From: VRUE01 sp963697695
Lineage (GTDB): Bacteria; Actinomycetota; Thermoleophilia; Solirubrobacterales; 70-9
DNA: 64,000 nucleotides
NCBI GenBank assembly: GCA_963697695.1
Contig: OY969094.1
Location: forward strand, 2,232,001 to 2,296,000
Direction of reading: 5' to 3'
The notes under the pieces are model-generated. The model was given only the letters and a program-made list of their open reading frames with translations, had not been told where the DNA came from and made no database searches. Both the position numbers and the translations under genes were made by a program. Below, piece by piece: positions 23,482-31,378 of the stretch (position 1 is its first letter; every line of letters begins with the position of its first letter).

Positions 23482-25629
23482 CTACTTGATGAAGAGCATC
23501 TCCTCGTACTTCGGCAGCGGCCAGAGGTCGTCGGCGACGACCTTCTCCAGCTTGTCGGCCGCCTCGCGGACCTTGTTCATCGCGGCGATCTGGTTGTCGC
23601 GGGCGAAGATCGCCCAGTCGAGGCCCTCGAGCCCGGGATCGGCGTTTGCGGCCTCGAGCTCGGCGAGGGCGCCGTTCAGCTCGGCGAGCAGGTTCTTGGC
23701 CTCGGGCTCGAGGTCTGCCGCACCGGCCGCCGAGATCAACGCCAGGTGCCGCAGTGCCGCCGGCAGAAGCATCGTCTTGGCGATCGAGAAGGTCGTCTCC
23801 GCCTCGATGTTGGCGCGGATCGCGTACTGCTCGACCCAGACCTCGTAGCGGGACTCGAGCTCGCGCTTGGAGAGCACGTCGTACTCTTCGAACGCCTTCA
23901 CCGTCTGCTCGGAGAGCACCTCCGGCAGCGCCTCAGGCGTCGTGCGCAGGTTCTTCAGTCCGCGCCGCTCGGCCTCCGCGTGCCACTCCTCGGAGTAGTT
24001 GTCGCCACCGAAGCAGACCTGCTTGTTGGCGGCGTAGGACTCCTTGACCACCTCGATCACGGCCTGGGCTGCGTCGGTTCCGCCGGAGATCTTTGTCTCC
24101 ATCTTGTCGGCCAGCTCGTCGATCGCCTCGGCGACGATCGTGTTCAGCACCGTGTTGGGGAAGGCGAGCGACATGCTCGACCCCAGGGCCCGGAACTCGA
24201 ACTTGTTGCCGGTGAAGGCGAAGGGCGAGGTCCGGTTGCGGTCGCCGCCGTGCATCGGCAGCGCCGGTAGCACGGTCGTGCCCAGCTCGAGGAACGAGGC
24301 CGGTGTGTTGGGATCGCCCTCGCCGCTCTCGATCGCCTCGAAGACCTTGTCCAGCTCGGCGCCGAGGAAGATCGAGATGATCGCCGGCGGCGCCTCGTTG
24401 GCGCCGAGGCGATGGTCCTGGCCGATGTTGGCGACCGAGGCCCGCAGTAGGCCCTGGTGCTTGTTGACGGCCTGGATCACCGCGGCGCAGAAGAAGAGGA
24501 AGTGGACGTTGTCGGCGGGCGTGTCGCCCGGCTCGAGCAGGTTCGAGCCGGTGTCGGTCCCCATCGACCAGTTGTTGTGCTTGCCTGAGCCGTTGACGCC
24601 GGCGAATGGCTTCTCGTGCAGCAGGCAGACGAGGCCATAGCGACGCGCCACGCTCTCCAGCACCTGCATCATCAGCTGCTGGTGGTCGGAGCCGACGTTC
24701 GAGTTCTCGAACATCGGAGCGATCTCGTACTGGGCGGGAGCGACCTCGTTGTGGCGGGTCTTGACCGGGATGCCCAGCTTCCGTGCCTCGAGCTCGGCCT
24801 CCATCATGCAGGCCAGAACCCGCTCCGGGATCGAGCCGAAGTAGTGGTCGTCGAGCTCGTGCCCCTTCGGCGGCTTGGCACCGAACAGCGTGCGGCCGGT
24901 GGCGAGCAGGTCAGGACGCTCGAAGAAGTACTGCTCGTCGATCAGGAAGTACTCCTGCTCGGGGCCGACCGTGGTGAAGACGCGCTGGGCCTCCTCGTCG
25001 CCGAGCAGGCGCAGAGCCTTGATCGCCGAGCGCGAGAGCGCGTCCATCGAGCGCAGCAGCGGGATCTTGCCGTCGAGCGCCTCACCCGTCCAGGAGGCGA
25101 AGGCGGTCGGGATGCAGAGCAGCGCGCCGTTCGGGTTCTCGAGGATGAAGGCGGGGGAAGTCGGGTCCCAGGCGGTGTAGCCGCGCGCCTCGAAGGTTGC
25201 GCGGACGCCGCCGGTGGGGAAGGAGGAGGCGTCGGGCTCGCCCTGGATCAGCTCCTTGCCGGAGAAGCCGGCGAGGACCTTGCCTTCGCCGCCGGCGGGC
25301 TCGAAGAAGGAGTCGTGCTTCTCCGCGGTGGAGCCGGTGAGCGGCTGGAACATGTGGGTGAAGTGGGTGGCGCCGTTCTCCAGCGCCCATTCCTTCATCG
25401 CCTCTGCGACCGCGTCGGCGAGGCTGGGGTCGAGAGCCTCGCCGCCGGCCAGGGTCGCCTGCAGCTTCTCGAAGACGTCGGCGGGCAGGCGTTCGCGCTG
25501 GACGGCGACGGAGAAGACGTTGGCGCCGAAGGGGTCGTTCTCGGGCTGGGTCAGGTCGAGCGCGCCAAGGGCCTCTCCGTTGGAGCTCCACTGCGCGGCG
25601 GTCACGTTCTGCTGGCGGATACGAGTCAT
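23482..25629 (-). CDS. glnN: Glutamine synthetase type III
   Basis: 715 residues, the size of GSIII rather than the ~450-residue GSI. ATP-dependent amidation of glutamate with ammonium. GSIII markers: THFTHMFQPLTGSTAEKHDSF near residue 90, TVGPEQEYFLID, VKTRHNEVAPAQYEIAP, LLHEKPFAGVNGSGKHNNWS and LPMHGGDRNRTSPFAFTGNKFEFRA with the catalytic Glu/Arg set. The C-terminal helical extension is present. Start MTRIRQQNV with AAGG 4 nt upstream. A 16-bp palindrome at 25749-25764 lies 120 nt upstream and may regulate it. The amt-glnK pair lies 14 kb away. Confidence 0.96.
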   Translation of the reverse strand: MTRIRQQNVTAAQWSSNGEALGALDLTQPENDPFGANVFSVAVQRERLPADVFEKLQATLAGGEALDPSLADAVAEAMKEWALENGATHFTHMFQPLTGSTAEKHDSFFEPAGGEGKVLAGFSGKELIQGEPDASSFPTGGVRATFEARGYTAWDPTSPAFILENPNGALLCIPTAFASWTGEALDGKIPLLRSMDALSRSAIKALRLLGDEEAQRVFTTVGPEQEYFLIDEQYFFERPDLLATGRTLFGAKPPKGHELDDHYFGSIPERVLACMMEAELEARKLGIPVKTRHNEVAPAQYEIAPMFENSNVGSDHQQLMMQVLESVARRYGLVCLLHEKPFAGVNGSGKHNNWSMGTDTGSNLLEPGDTPADNVHFLFFCAAVIQAVNKHQGLLRASVANIGQDHRLGANEAPPAIISIFLGAELDKVFEAIESGEGDPNTPASFLELGTTVLPALPMHGGDRNRTSPFAFTGNKFEFRALGSSMSLAFPNTVLNTIVAEAIDELADKMETKISGGTDAAQAVIEVVKESYAANKQVCFGGDNYSEEWHAEAERRGLKNLRTTPEALPEVLSEQTVKAFEEYDVLSKRELESRYEVWVEQYAIRANIEAETTFSIAKTMLLPAALRHLALISAAGAADLEPEAKNLLAELNGALAELEAANADPGLEGLDWAIFARDNQIAAMNKVREAADKLEKVVADDLWPLPKYEEMLFIK

Positions 25630-25748
25630 ACCTTGGTCAGTTCCTCACTCGGCGAAGCACCCATCGCTGGGCGCGGTTTGGCGATTCGGTCCTTCCCCCC
25701 TCGATTGAGAGGGGATTGCAGAGTAATGCCAATCGGCGGGCGATGGCT

Positions 25749-25764
25749 TTGTACCGCGGTACAA
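25749..25764. promoter_or_regulatory. 16-bp palindromic operator candidate upstream of glnN
   Basis: TTGTACCGCGGTACAA is perfectly symmetric. It lies 120 nt upstream of glnN and just downstream of the NlpC-like gene, overlapping the end of that gene's terminator hairpin by 2 nt. The regulator is unknown, and the sequence does not resemble GlnR or AmtR boxes as I know them. A smaller 6-bp hairpin (CCCCTC/GAGGGG, 25697-25714) lies in the leader. Confidence 0.5.
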
Positions 25765-25807
25765 GGTTCGCCTCCCCGCCTTGTCCAGGGGGTTGGGGAC
25801 GAACCTT
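25763..25807 (-). terminator. Hairpin after the NlpC/P60-like gene
   Basis: AAGGTTCG (25763-25770) pairs with CGAACCTT (25800-25807), and an inner CCCC/GGGG pairing extends the stem. It begins at the stop codon of the hydrolase gene on the minus strand. There is no T tract, so termination is inferred from position only. Confidence 0.5.
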
Positions 25808-26334
25808 TAGCCGAGCAGCGGGATCGCCTGCTCGACTCCGACCGGGTGGCGGAGACGGAACCCGCCTGTTGAGCGCATTTCCTCGCTCCAGCCGGGTCCG
25901 TGGCCGTCGTTTTCGGTCGTCATCGAGGTGTCCCAGCGCAGGCCGGCGATCACGGCGAAGACGTGCCCGTCGTTGGCATAGATCCGCACCCATTGCCCGG
26001 CGCCGGCCTCGCCCCAGCGCATGAACCCCCGCGAGTCGAGCGGCGATTTGAGCAGGCCGGCGGCGTGCAGCACGTAGCTGACCGATCCGGAGCAGTCATA
26101 GCCGCGCGAGCCCCAGTTGCGGTGGCCGCCGCCCCAGCGGTAGGGACGGTGCCGAATCCGATTCGCCGCTTCGATCATCGCCTTCACTGCGGGCGGCGCC
26201 GACGGCGGCGCAATTGCGCGTCCGCCCGGCAGGAGGCGGGCATCGGGGACGGCGGCGCTTGCGCTCGTTGCTCCGCTGAGCGTGACGGCGGCCAGGCCGC
26301 AGTAGAGCACGACGATTACGAGACCCCTGCGCAT
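25807..26334 (-). CDS. Secreted NlpC/P60-like cell-wall hydrolase
   Basis: About 175 residues from the ATG at 26334 (MRRGLVIVVLYCGLAAVTL). A GTG at 26361 is possible; neither has a clear Shine-Dalgarno. Signal peptide residues 1-27 (SATSASA region). Catalytic Cys in YRWGGGHRNWGSRGYDCSGSV followed by SYVLHAAGLL, and the His in ANDGHVFAVIAGLRWDTS, the order expected for NlpC/P60 papain-like peptidases that cut peptidoglycan peptides. About 140 residues of mature protein, single domain. Genes of this class are often under c-di-AMP riboswitches in Actinobacteria; I could not recognise one in 26335-26492. Confidence 0.82.
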   Translation of the reverse strand: MRRGLVIVVLYCGLAAVTLSGATSASAAVPDARLLPGGRAIAPPSAPPAVKAMIEAANRIRHRPYRWGGGHRNWGSRGYDCSGSVSYVLHAAGLLKSPLDSRGFMRWGEAGAGQWVRIYANDGHVFAVIAGLRWDTSMTTENDGHGPGWSEEMRSTGGFRLRHPVGVEQAIPLLG

Positions 26335-26524
26335 GAAAGTCCGATATCGGCAGATCCGCACATCGACTAAACACTCGGACGCGGTATCCCGAGGATCCCT
26401 ACCTATTTTCGGTGAGCGATTTGCCTTTCAGGAGGAGGGTCGCACAGCGCCCAGCTCGGAAATCTCCTAGCCTCGTCGGCTAGCAGCGGGCCATGTTGCG
26501 TCGTCGGTTTCTAGCGATGCGCTA

Positions 26525-26659
26525 ATGGACTCGTACGTCAACAACGACACTGCTTTTTACGTCGTCCTCGCCCTGGTCGCGCTGTGGCAGCTGCCGATCT
26601 GGGGGCGCAGGATTCTCGAATTCCTACGCGAGCTTCGAGAATTCCGCAGCGGCGACTAG
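26525..26659 (+). CDS. Small single-pass membrane protein (44 aa)
   Basis: A 44-residue reading frame: MDSYVNNDTAFYVVLALVAL gives a short polar N-terminus and a membrane segment (residues 11-27), followed by WQLPIWGRRILEF and a charged amphipathic tail. It is preceded by a 10-codon frame (MLRRRFLAMR, 26493-26525) whose TAA overlaps its ATG (TAATG), so it may be translationally coupled. No Shine-Dalgarno. The composition (hydrophobic run plus basic amphipathic helix) looks like a genuine small membrane protein, but expression is unproven. Confidence 0.5.
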   Translation: MDSYVNNDTAFYVVLALVALWQLPIWGRRILEFLRELREFRSGD

Positions 26660-26830
26660 CGGGGACCATCGAAACCGAGTCAGAGGGACGAGGCGCAGCC
26701 GACATTGACCACGCTGTGGTGGGGTGAAAGTCGGCTGCTCGAGCGTACGGGGGATTTCTCCGGCCGGCAGACGGCCGGGCTGAACACCTATAGCCTTCGG
26801 CCGCCCCCGACCTGGAGGAATCGCAAGCCA

Positions 26831-28831
26831 ATGTTCGTATCCAAGGCCGCCGTCGTCGGCGGCGGCACCATGGGTGGTGAGATCGCCCAGGCGATCGCCG
26901 CCGCCGACATCCCCGTCGTCGTCGAGGACATCGACCAGAAGTTCGTCGATGCCGCGCTCGAAAAGGCACGCTCGGTCACCGAGGGCCAGCTCGCCCGCCT
27001 GGTCAAGAAGGAGAAGCTGACCCAGGAGCAGGCAGATGCCCGCCTCGCCGAGGTGATGGGCCTGGTCACCGGGACCACCACCTATGAGGAGTTCGCCGAC
27101 GTCGACTTCGTCATCGAGGCGGTGCCGGAGCGGATGGAGATCAAGCAGGCCGTCTTCCGCGAGCTTGACGCCGCCACCCCCGGACACGCGATCCTCGCCT
27201 CCAACACTTCCTCGCTCTCGATCACCGAGATGGGGGAGACGACGCTGCGGCCGGACAAGGTCGTCGGCTTCCACTTCTTCTACCCGGCCTCGGTGATGCC
27301 GCTGGTCGAGGTGATCGCCGGCGACGACACCTCGCAGGAGACCGCCACCGTCGCCTACAACTTCGCCCAGGCGATCAAGAAGCAGCCGATCGTCTGCGGT
27401 GAGGTACCGGGTTTCGTCGTCAACAAGATCCTGATGGCGACGATCGGCGAGATCTGGCGCGCCCAGGAGGAGCAGGGGCTCTCGCTGAAGGCGATCGACG
27501 AGGCGATTGCCGCCGCCAAGGTGGCGCCGATGGGTCCCTTCTTCCTTACCGACCTACTCGGCCTCGACACCGTCCTCCATGTCGCTGAGCACCTCAATGA
27601 GTCCTACGGCGAGACCTTCTACGTCCACCAAGGGCTTAAGCAGCTCGTCGCCGACGGCAAGCTCGGCGCTAAGTCCGGCGGCGAGGGCTTTTTCAAGGAC
27701 GGCGAGCAGACGATCCCTGGCGAGGCCGAGGCAAATGGCGAGGAACTGGTCACTCTCTTCACCAGCCGTGCCCTGATCGAGGCCTGCAAGCTGGTGGAGG
27801 AAGGGGTCTGCTCGGTCCGCGATATCGACGTCGGCATGATGGCCGGTGCCGGCCTCGATCCCCGGCGCGGTCTGTTGCCCCCCTTCTGGAAAGCCGACGT
27901 TGAAGGACTGGGCAAGGTGCTGGAGCAGATCGAGAAGCTCGAGGAGCGTCACGGCGAGCGCTTTGCGCCGCCCGTCCTCTTGCGCCGCCTCGTCGCTCAA
28001 GGCCGTCTGGGGATGGAGTCGGGCCAGGGTTTCTACCCCTACCCCCAGCCCGACGAGGGCGATCAGCCCGAGACGGTGAAGCTGGAGACCCGCGGCGACG
28101 TCGCGATCGCCTGGCTCGCCAACGCGCCGATGAACGCTGTCTCGCCGGACGTGATCCGCGACCTGGGCATCGTCTGGGAGCGGGTGAAGTCCTCCGGCGA
28201 GGTGGGGGCGATGGTGATCGCCTCCTCGGTCCCGGTCGTCTTTTCGGCCGGTGCCGACATCAAGGCCTTCACCCAGATGGACGAGGCCGGTGGCGAGGAG
28301 CTGATCCACACCGCCCACGCGCTGTTGCGCGACTTCGGCCAGGCCAAGGTGGCGACGATCGCCGCTGTCAACGCGCTCGCCTTCGGGGGCGGTTGCGAGC
28401 TGGCGATGGCCTGCGACGTGCGGATCGCCGCCGAGGCGGCCGTCTTCGGTCAGCCCGAGATCAAGCTCGGGATCATTCCCGGCTTCGGCGGGACCCAGCG
28501 CCTGCCGCGCCTGGTCGGGGCTAACAAGGCCCTGGAGATGAACCTGGTCGGCGATGCGATCCTCGCCGGCGAGGCACTCGACTTCGGCCTGGTCAATCGC
28601 GTCGTCGCCGACCAGGAGCTGTTCGAGACCGCGCTGATGTGGGGCGGCAAGCTCGCTGCTCAGGCGCCGCTGGCGGTCGAGCAGATAAAGCTCGTCTCCC
28701 ACGCCGGCGACCTCGATGCGGGGATCGAGGCTGAGAAGCAGGGCTTCGCCACTGCTTTCCGCAGCGAGGACGCCAAGGAGGGCATCGGCGCCTTCCTCGG
28801 CAAGCGCACGCCGAGATGGAGCGGGCGGTAG
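26831..28831 (+). CDS. fadN: Bifunctional 3-hydroxyacyl-CoA dehydrogenase / enoyl-CoA hydratase, FadN-like order
   Basis: 666 residues from the ATG at 26831 (GGAGG about 11 nt upstream); the frame is open further upstream without support. The dehydrogenase is N-terminal: AVVGGGTMGGEIAQAIAAAD NAD site, EAVPERMEIKQAVFREL, ASNTSSLSITEM, GFHFFYPASVMPLVEV and a second 3HCDH C-terminal repeat. The hydratase is C-terminal from about residue 420: FSAGADIKAF oxyanion loop, Glu in AFGGGCELAMACD and Glu in FGQPEIKLGIIPGFGGTQR. This is the reverse of FadB/FadJ and matches Bacillus FadN (YusL) and archaeal crotonyl-CoA hydratase/dehydrogenase. Hydrates and oxidises enoyl-CoA in beta-oxidation. No thiolase is nearby. 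Confidence 0.9.
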   Translation: MFVSKAAVVGGGTMGGEIAQAIAAADIPVVVEDIDQKFVDAALEKARSVTEGQLARLVKKEKLTQEQADARLAEVMGLVTGTTTYEEFADVDFVIEAVPERMEIKQAVFRELDAATPGHAILASNTSSLSITEMGETTLRPDKVVGFHFFYPASVMPLVEVIAGDDTSQETATVAYNFAQAIKKQPIVCGEVPGFVVNKILMATIGEIWRAQEEQGLSLKAIDEAIAAAKVAPMGPFFLTDLLGLDTVLHVAEHLNESYGETFYVHQGLKQLVADGKLGAKSGGEGFFKDGEQTIPGEAEANGEELVTLFTSRALIEACKLVEEGVCSVRDIDVGMMAGAGLDPRRGLLPPFWKADVEGLGKVLEQIEKLEERHGERFAPPVLLRRLVAQGRLGMESGQGFYPYPQPDEGDQPETVKLETRGDVAIAWLANAPMNAVSPDVIRDLGIVWERVKSSGEVGAMVIASSVPVVFSAGADIKAFTQMDEAGGEELIHTAHALLRDFGQAKVATIAAVNALAFGGGCELAMACDVRIAAEAAVFGQPEIKLGIIPGFGGTQRLPRLVGANKALEMNLVGDAILAGEALDFGLVNRVVADQELFETALMWGGKLAAQAPLAVEQIKLVSHAGDLDAGIEAEKQGFATAFRSEDAKEGIGAFLGKRTPRWSGR

Positions 28832-28866
28832 CGAAAGCGCCACGCCACGCCGCTCGTTTGTTGGGC

Positions 28867-29796
28867 ATGTCGTCGCGTCCGGTCGTCGCGCTGATCGTCG
28901 CTTTCCTGCTGGCCCTTCCCGCCACCGCGGGGGCAGCGGCCAGCGGCTCCTTCGACGACCCGATCGGCGACAGCCCCGAATTCGCGCCGGATCTCGGTGC
29001 CACCGCGGTCACGGTCGGCGACGACGACACGATCACGGTCAACACGAGGATCGTGCCGCGGCCGCCGGCGGGCTGGGGCGGCTGCGCCTACTACATCGGC
29101 TTCCCGCCGTTCCAGACCTGCGCTCCGTCGAACATGAACGTGACCTGGTACTTCGATCACACGCCGGCCGGCGGCAACGTCGCCGACGGCGGCGCCGATG
29201 CCAAGGTCGTGGTCGTCCCCTCGCAGGGGCAGACGTTCTGGGAGAGCAGCCGCTGGAGCGCCACCAGCGGCAGGTACTCCGCCGGGGCCCCGCCGGCGGG
29301 CGCCGAAGACCCGGGCGGCATCGCCTGGACGCTGAGGCTCGCCGACCTCGGCATACCGAAGCCGGCCACGCTTCGAATCTGGGCCGTCTCCCTCTACAAG
29401 TCCTACAACGGCGTCGGCACCCTGCTGAACTACTCGGACACCGCCGGTCCTGGCAGCGTCGCGATCGGGGGCCCGGTCGTTGGCGGCGACCCGGGGAGCG
29501 GCAAAGCCTGCAAGCAGGCGATCGGCAAGGCCAACGGCCTGCAGCGAAGGATCCGCAAGGCCAAGCAGGAGAAAGGCCAGGCGGCGCGGAAACGCCTCGC
29601 GCGCCTGCGAGCGAAGCGCAGGCGGGCGCTGAAAGTGATGGCGAGCACCTGCAAGGCCGAAGTGGACCCGGGGCCGCCGCCGAGCAGCCCGCCGCCTGGG
29701 TGCCGTCTGGTGACCAAGCCGGTGCTCCAGCAGGAAGGGCCCGGCATCTACGCGCCCTGGGTGATCAAGCCCGAAGTGGTCGTCGAGTGCGACTAG
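28867..29796 (+). CDS. Secreted protein of unknown function with Lys/Arg-rich helical segment
   Basis: About 309 residues from the ATG at 28867, giving the signal peptide MSSRPVVALIVAFLLALPAT. The longer frame from 28816 overlaps the previous gene. Residues about 25-195 form a beta-rich domain (FDDPIGDSPEFAPDLGATAV, WTLRLADLGIPKPATLRIW) resembling extracellular beta-sandwich domains. A coiled, very basic stretch (KAKQEKGQAARKRLARLRAK) follows, then a proline-rich linker and a short Cys-containing end. No enzyme motif. Possibly a surface or matrix protein; function unknown. Confidence 0.7.
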   Translation: MSSRPVVALIVAFLLALPATAGAAASGSFDDPIGDSPEFAPDLGATAVTVGDDDTITVNTRIVPRPPAGWGGCAYYIGFPPFQTCAPSNMNVTWYFDHTPAGGNVADGGADAKVVVVPSQGQTFWESSRWSATSGRYSAGAPPAGAEDPGGIAWTLRLADLGIPKPATLRIWAVSLYKSYNGVGTLLNYSDTAGPGSVAIGGPVVGGDPGSGKACKQAIGKANGLQRRIRKAKQEKGQAARKRLARLRAKRRRALKVMASTCKAEVDPGPPPSSPPPGCRLVTKPVLQQEGPGIYAPWVIKPEVVVECD

Positions 29797-29805
29797 CGCT
29801 CTGAG

Positions 29806-30588
29806 ATGATCTCGCGCGTGAGTGCGCGAGCGAACGAGCGCAGCGGGGCCGCAGCGGAGCGGCTCGCCGAGCTGATCGCGGAGTCGAGCTGTACGGTCGC
29901 CCTGACCGGCGCCGGTGTCTCGGTGCCTTCCGGGATCCCAGACTTCCGCACTCCCGAGACCGGGCTCTGGGCCAACGTCGACCCGATGGAGGTCGCTCAC
30001 ATCGACGTCTTCGAGCGCGACCCCGCCCGCTTCTGGTCCTACTACCGGCCGCGCTTCCACTCGCTTGGCGACAAGGAGCCCAACCCTGCCCACGAGGCGC
30101 TGGCGGAGCTGGAACGGCGTGGACTGCTGCAGGGCGTGATCACGCAGAACATCGACCGTCTTCACCGCGCCGCCGGCTCTCGAGAGGTGGTCGAGGTTCA
30201 TGGTTCGATCGAGACCTCCACCTGCAGGGGTTGCGGGACCTCGTACGGGATCGCTGAGGTGGACGAGCTCTTCGACGAGGACGGCATCGCCGTCTGCGGC
30301 TCCTGCCAGGGAGCCGTCAAGCCCGATGTGGTCCTCTTCGGCGAGATGCTGCCGGAAAGCGCGATGATGCGGGCCCATCAGCTCGCCGCGGAGGCCGAGC
30401 TGATGCTCTGCGTCGGCTCTTCGCTGGCGGTCTACCCGGTGGCGAGCCTGCCCGGCATCACCCTCGAACGGGGTGGGCGGCTGGCGATCGTCACCAAGGG
30501 ATCGACCCCCTACGACGATGACGCCACACTGAGGCTGAGCGGCGAGGTGGACGCCGAGCTGAGCGCGATCCTGGCGGCGCTCGGCTGA
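29806..30588 (+). CDS. Sir2-family NAD-dependent protein deacylase
   Basis: 260 residues. Sirtuin motifs: VALTGAGVSVPSGIPDFR (NAD binding), TQNIDRLH, catalytic His in VEVHGSIETSTCRGC, zinc site CxxC...CxxC (CRGC and CGSC), GAVKPDVVLFGEMLP, LMLCVGSSLAVYPV. It removes acetyl or other acyl groups from lysines, consuming NAD. The position of Ala-Gly-Ser rather than Tyr/Arg residues typical of SIRT5-like desuccinylases suggests a deacetylase, but this is not certain. It overlaps nothing and is followed 1 nt later by the HAD gene. Confidence 0.95.
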   Translation: MISRVSARANERSGAAAERLAELIAESSCTVALTGAGVSVPSGIPDFRTPETGLWANVDPMEVAHIDVFERDPARFWSYYRPRFHSLGDKEPNPAHEALAELERRGLLQGVITQNIDRLHRAAGSREVVEVHGSIETSTCRGCGTSYGIAEVDELFDEDGIAVCGSCQGAVKPDVVLFGEMLPESAMMRAHQLAAEAELMLCVGSSLAVYPVASLPGITLERGGRLAIVTKGSTPYDDDATLRLSGEVDAELSAILAALG

Positions 30589-30589
30589 G

Positions 30590-31267
30590 ATGGCCGACGT
30601 TTCGAGCGAAGTGGCGCAGGTGGCGCCGGACGCGGTCATCTTCGACAACGACGGCCTGCTGCTCGACACCGAGTCGGTCTGGACCAGGGCCGAGCAGGAT
30701 CTGTTCGATCGGCGAGGCCGGGACTTCACCGGCGAGCACAAGCGCGAGCTGGTCGGCACTTCCGCCGAAATAGCCGGTGCGATCCTCGAACGGCGCCTCG
30801 GCGAACCAGGACGTGCGGCCGAGCTGATCGAAGAGCTGAACGAACTGGTCGTTGCCGAGCTCGAGCACGGGGTGGAGGCGATGATCGGTGCCCGCGAGCT
30901 TCTGCACAGCCTGCGAGAGCGGGGGACGCCGGTCGGTCTCGTCTCCAACTCGCCGCTGATCTTCGTGCAGCGCTCGCTGGAGATCGTCGGCTTCCACGAC
31001 CGCTTCGACGTCATCCTCAGCGCCCACGAAGTGGCGGCGCCGAAGCCGGCTCCAGATCCTTACTTAGAGGCCTGCCGGCGTCTCAGCGTCGAGGCGGGCC
31101 CCTCGGTGGTCGTCCTCGAGGACTCGCCGACGGGAGTGGCGGCGGCGCGCGCAGCGGGCCTGACCGTGATCGGCATCCCGTCGGTGGATGGAGTCGAGCT
31201 CGCCGAAGCGCATCACATCGCCAAGTCGCTACAGGACGACGTCGTCTCTCGCCACCTAGTGCTTTAG
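30590..31267 (+). CDS. HAD-superfamily phosphatase (beta-phosphoglucomutase-like)
   Basis: 225 residues. Motif I DAVIFDNDGLLLDTESVW carries the nucleophile Asp, but in the form DND (not DFD or DMD), as in many phosphatases of this subfamily. The cap domain follows (RGRDFTGEHKRELVGTSAEI). Motif II is VGLVSNS, motif III Lys in KPAPDPYLEACRRL, motif IV VVLEDSPTGVAAARAAG. Subfamily IA (GPH/beta-PGM-like). It dephosphorylates or isomerises a phosphosugar; substrate unknown. Likely co-transcribed with the sirtuin gene upstream. One TTA codon (31064) is an isolated case. Confidence 0.9.
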   Translation: MADVSSEVAQVAPDAVIFDNDGLLLDTESVWTRAEQDLFDRRGRDFTGEHKRELVGTSAEIAGAILERRLGEPGRAAELIEELNELVVAELEHGVEAMIGARELLHSLRERGTPVGLVSNSPLIFVQRSLEIVGFHDRFDVILSAHEVAAPKPAPDPYLEACRRLSVEAGPSVVVLEDSPTGVAAARAAGLTVIGIPSVDGVELAEAHHIAKSLQDDVVSRHLVL

Positions 31268-31283
31268 CCGGCGTCGCTCGCGT

Positions 31284-31378
31284 GGCTGAGGCGGGGGTGC
31301 CCTCGAACGGGCGGATACTCAAAATGCCGGTCTAATTAGACCGGCATTTGTCCGGACGAGGGCGCCCCCGCCTCAGCC
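31284..31378. repeat. Nested long-stem palindromic element between convergent genes
   Basis: Outer arms 31284-31305 and 31357-31378 pair over 22 bp with one G-T. Inside is a perfect 28-bp palindrome at 31322-31349 (half-site AAATGCCGGTCTAA). It lies between the HAD gene and a hypothetical gene on the other strand; the right arm overlaps the end of the latter's stop region. No obvious T tract. The stem differs from the other elements in this window, so I treat it as unrelated in sequence but similar in form. Confidence 0.8.

Noticed and set aside
26341..26520. c-di-AMP riboswitch before the NlpC-like gene
   Set aside because: I could not match the conserved ydaO elements by eye; only a CTAGCC/GGCTAG hairpin is clear. 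Needs a covariance model.
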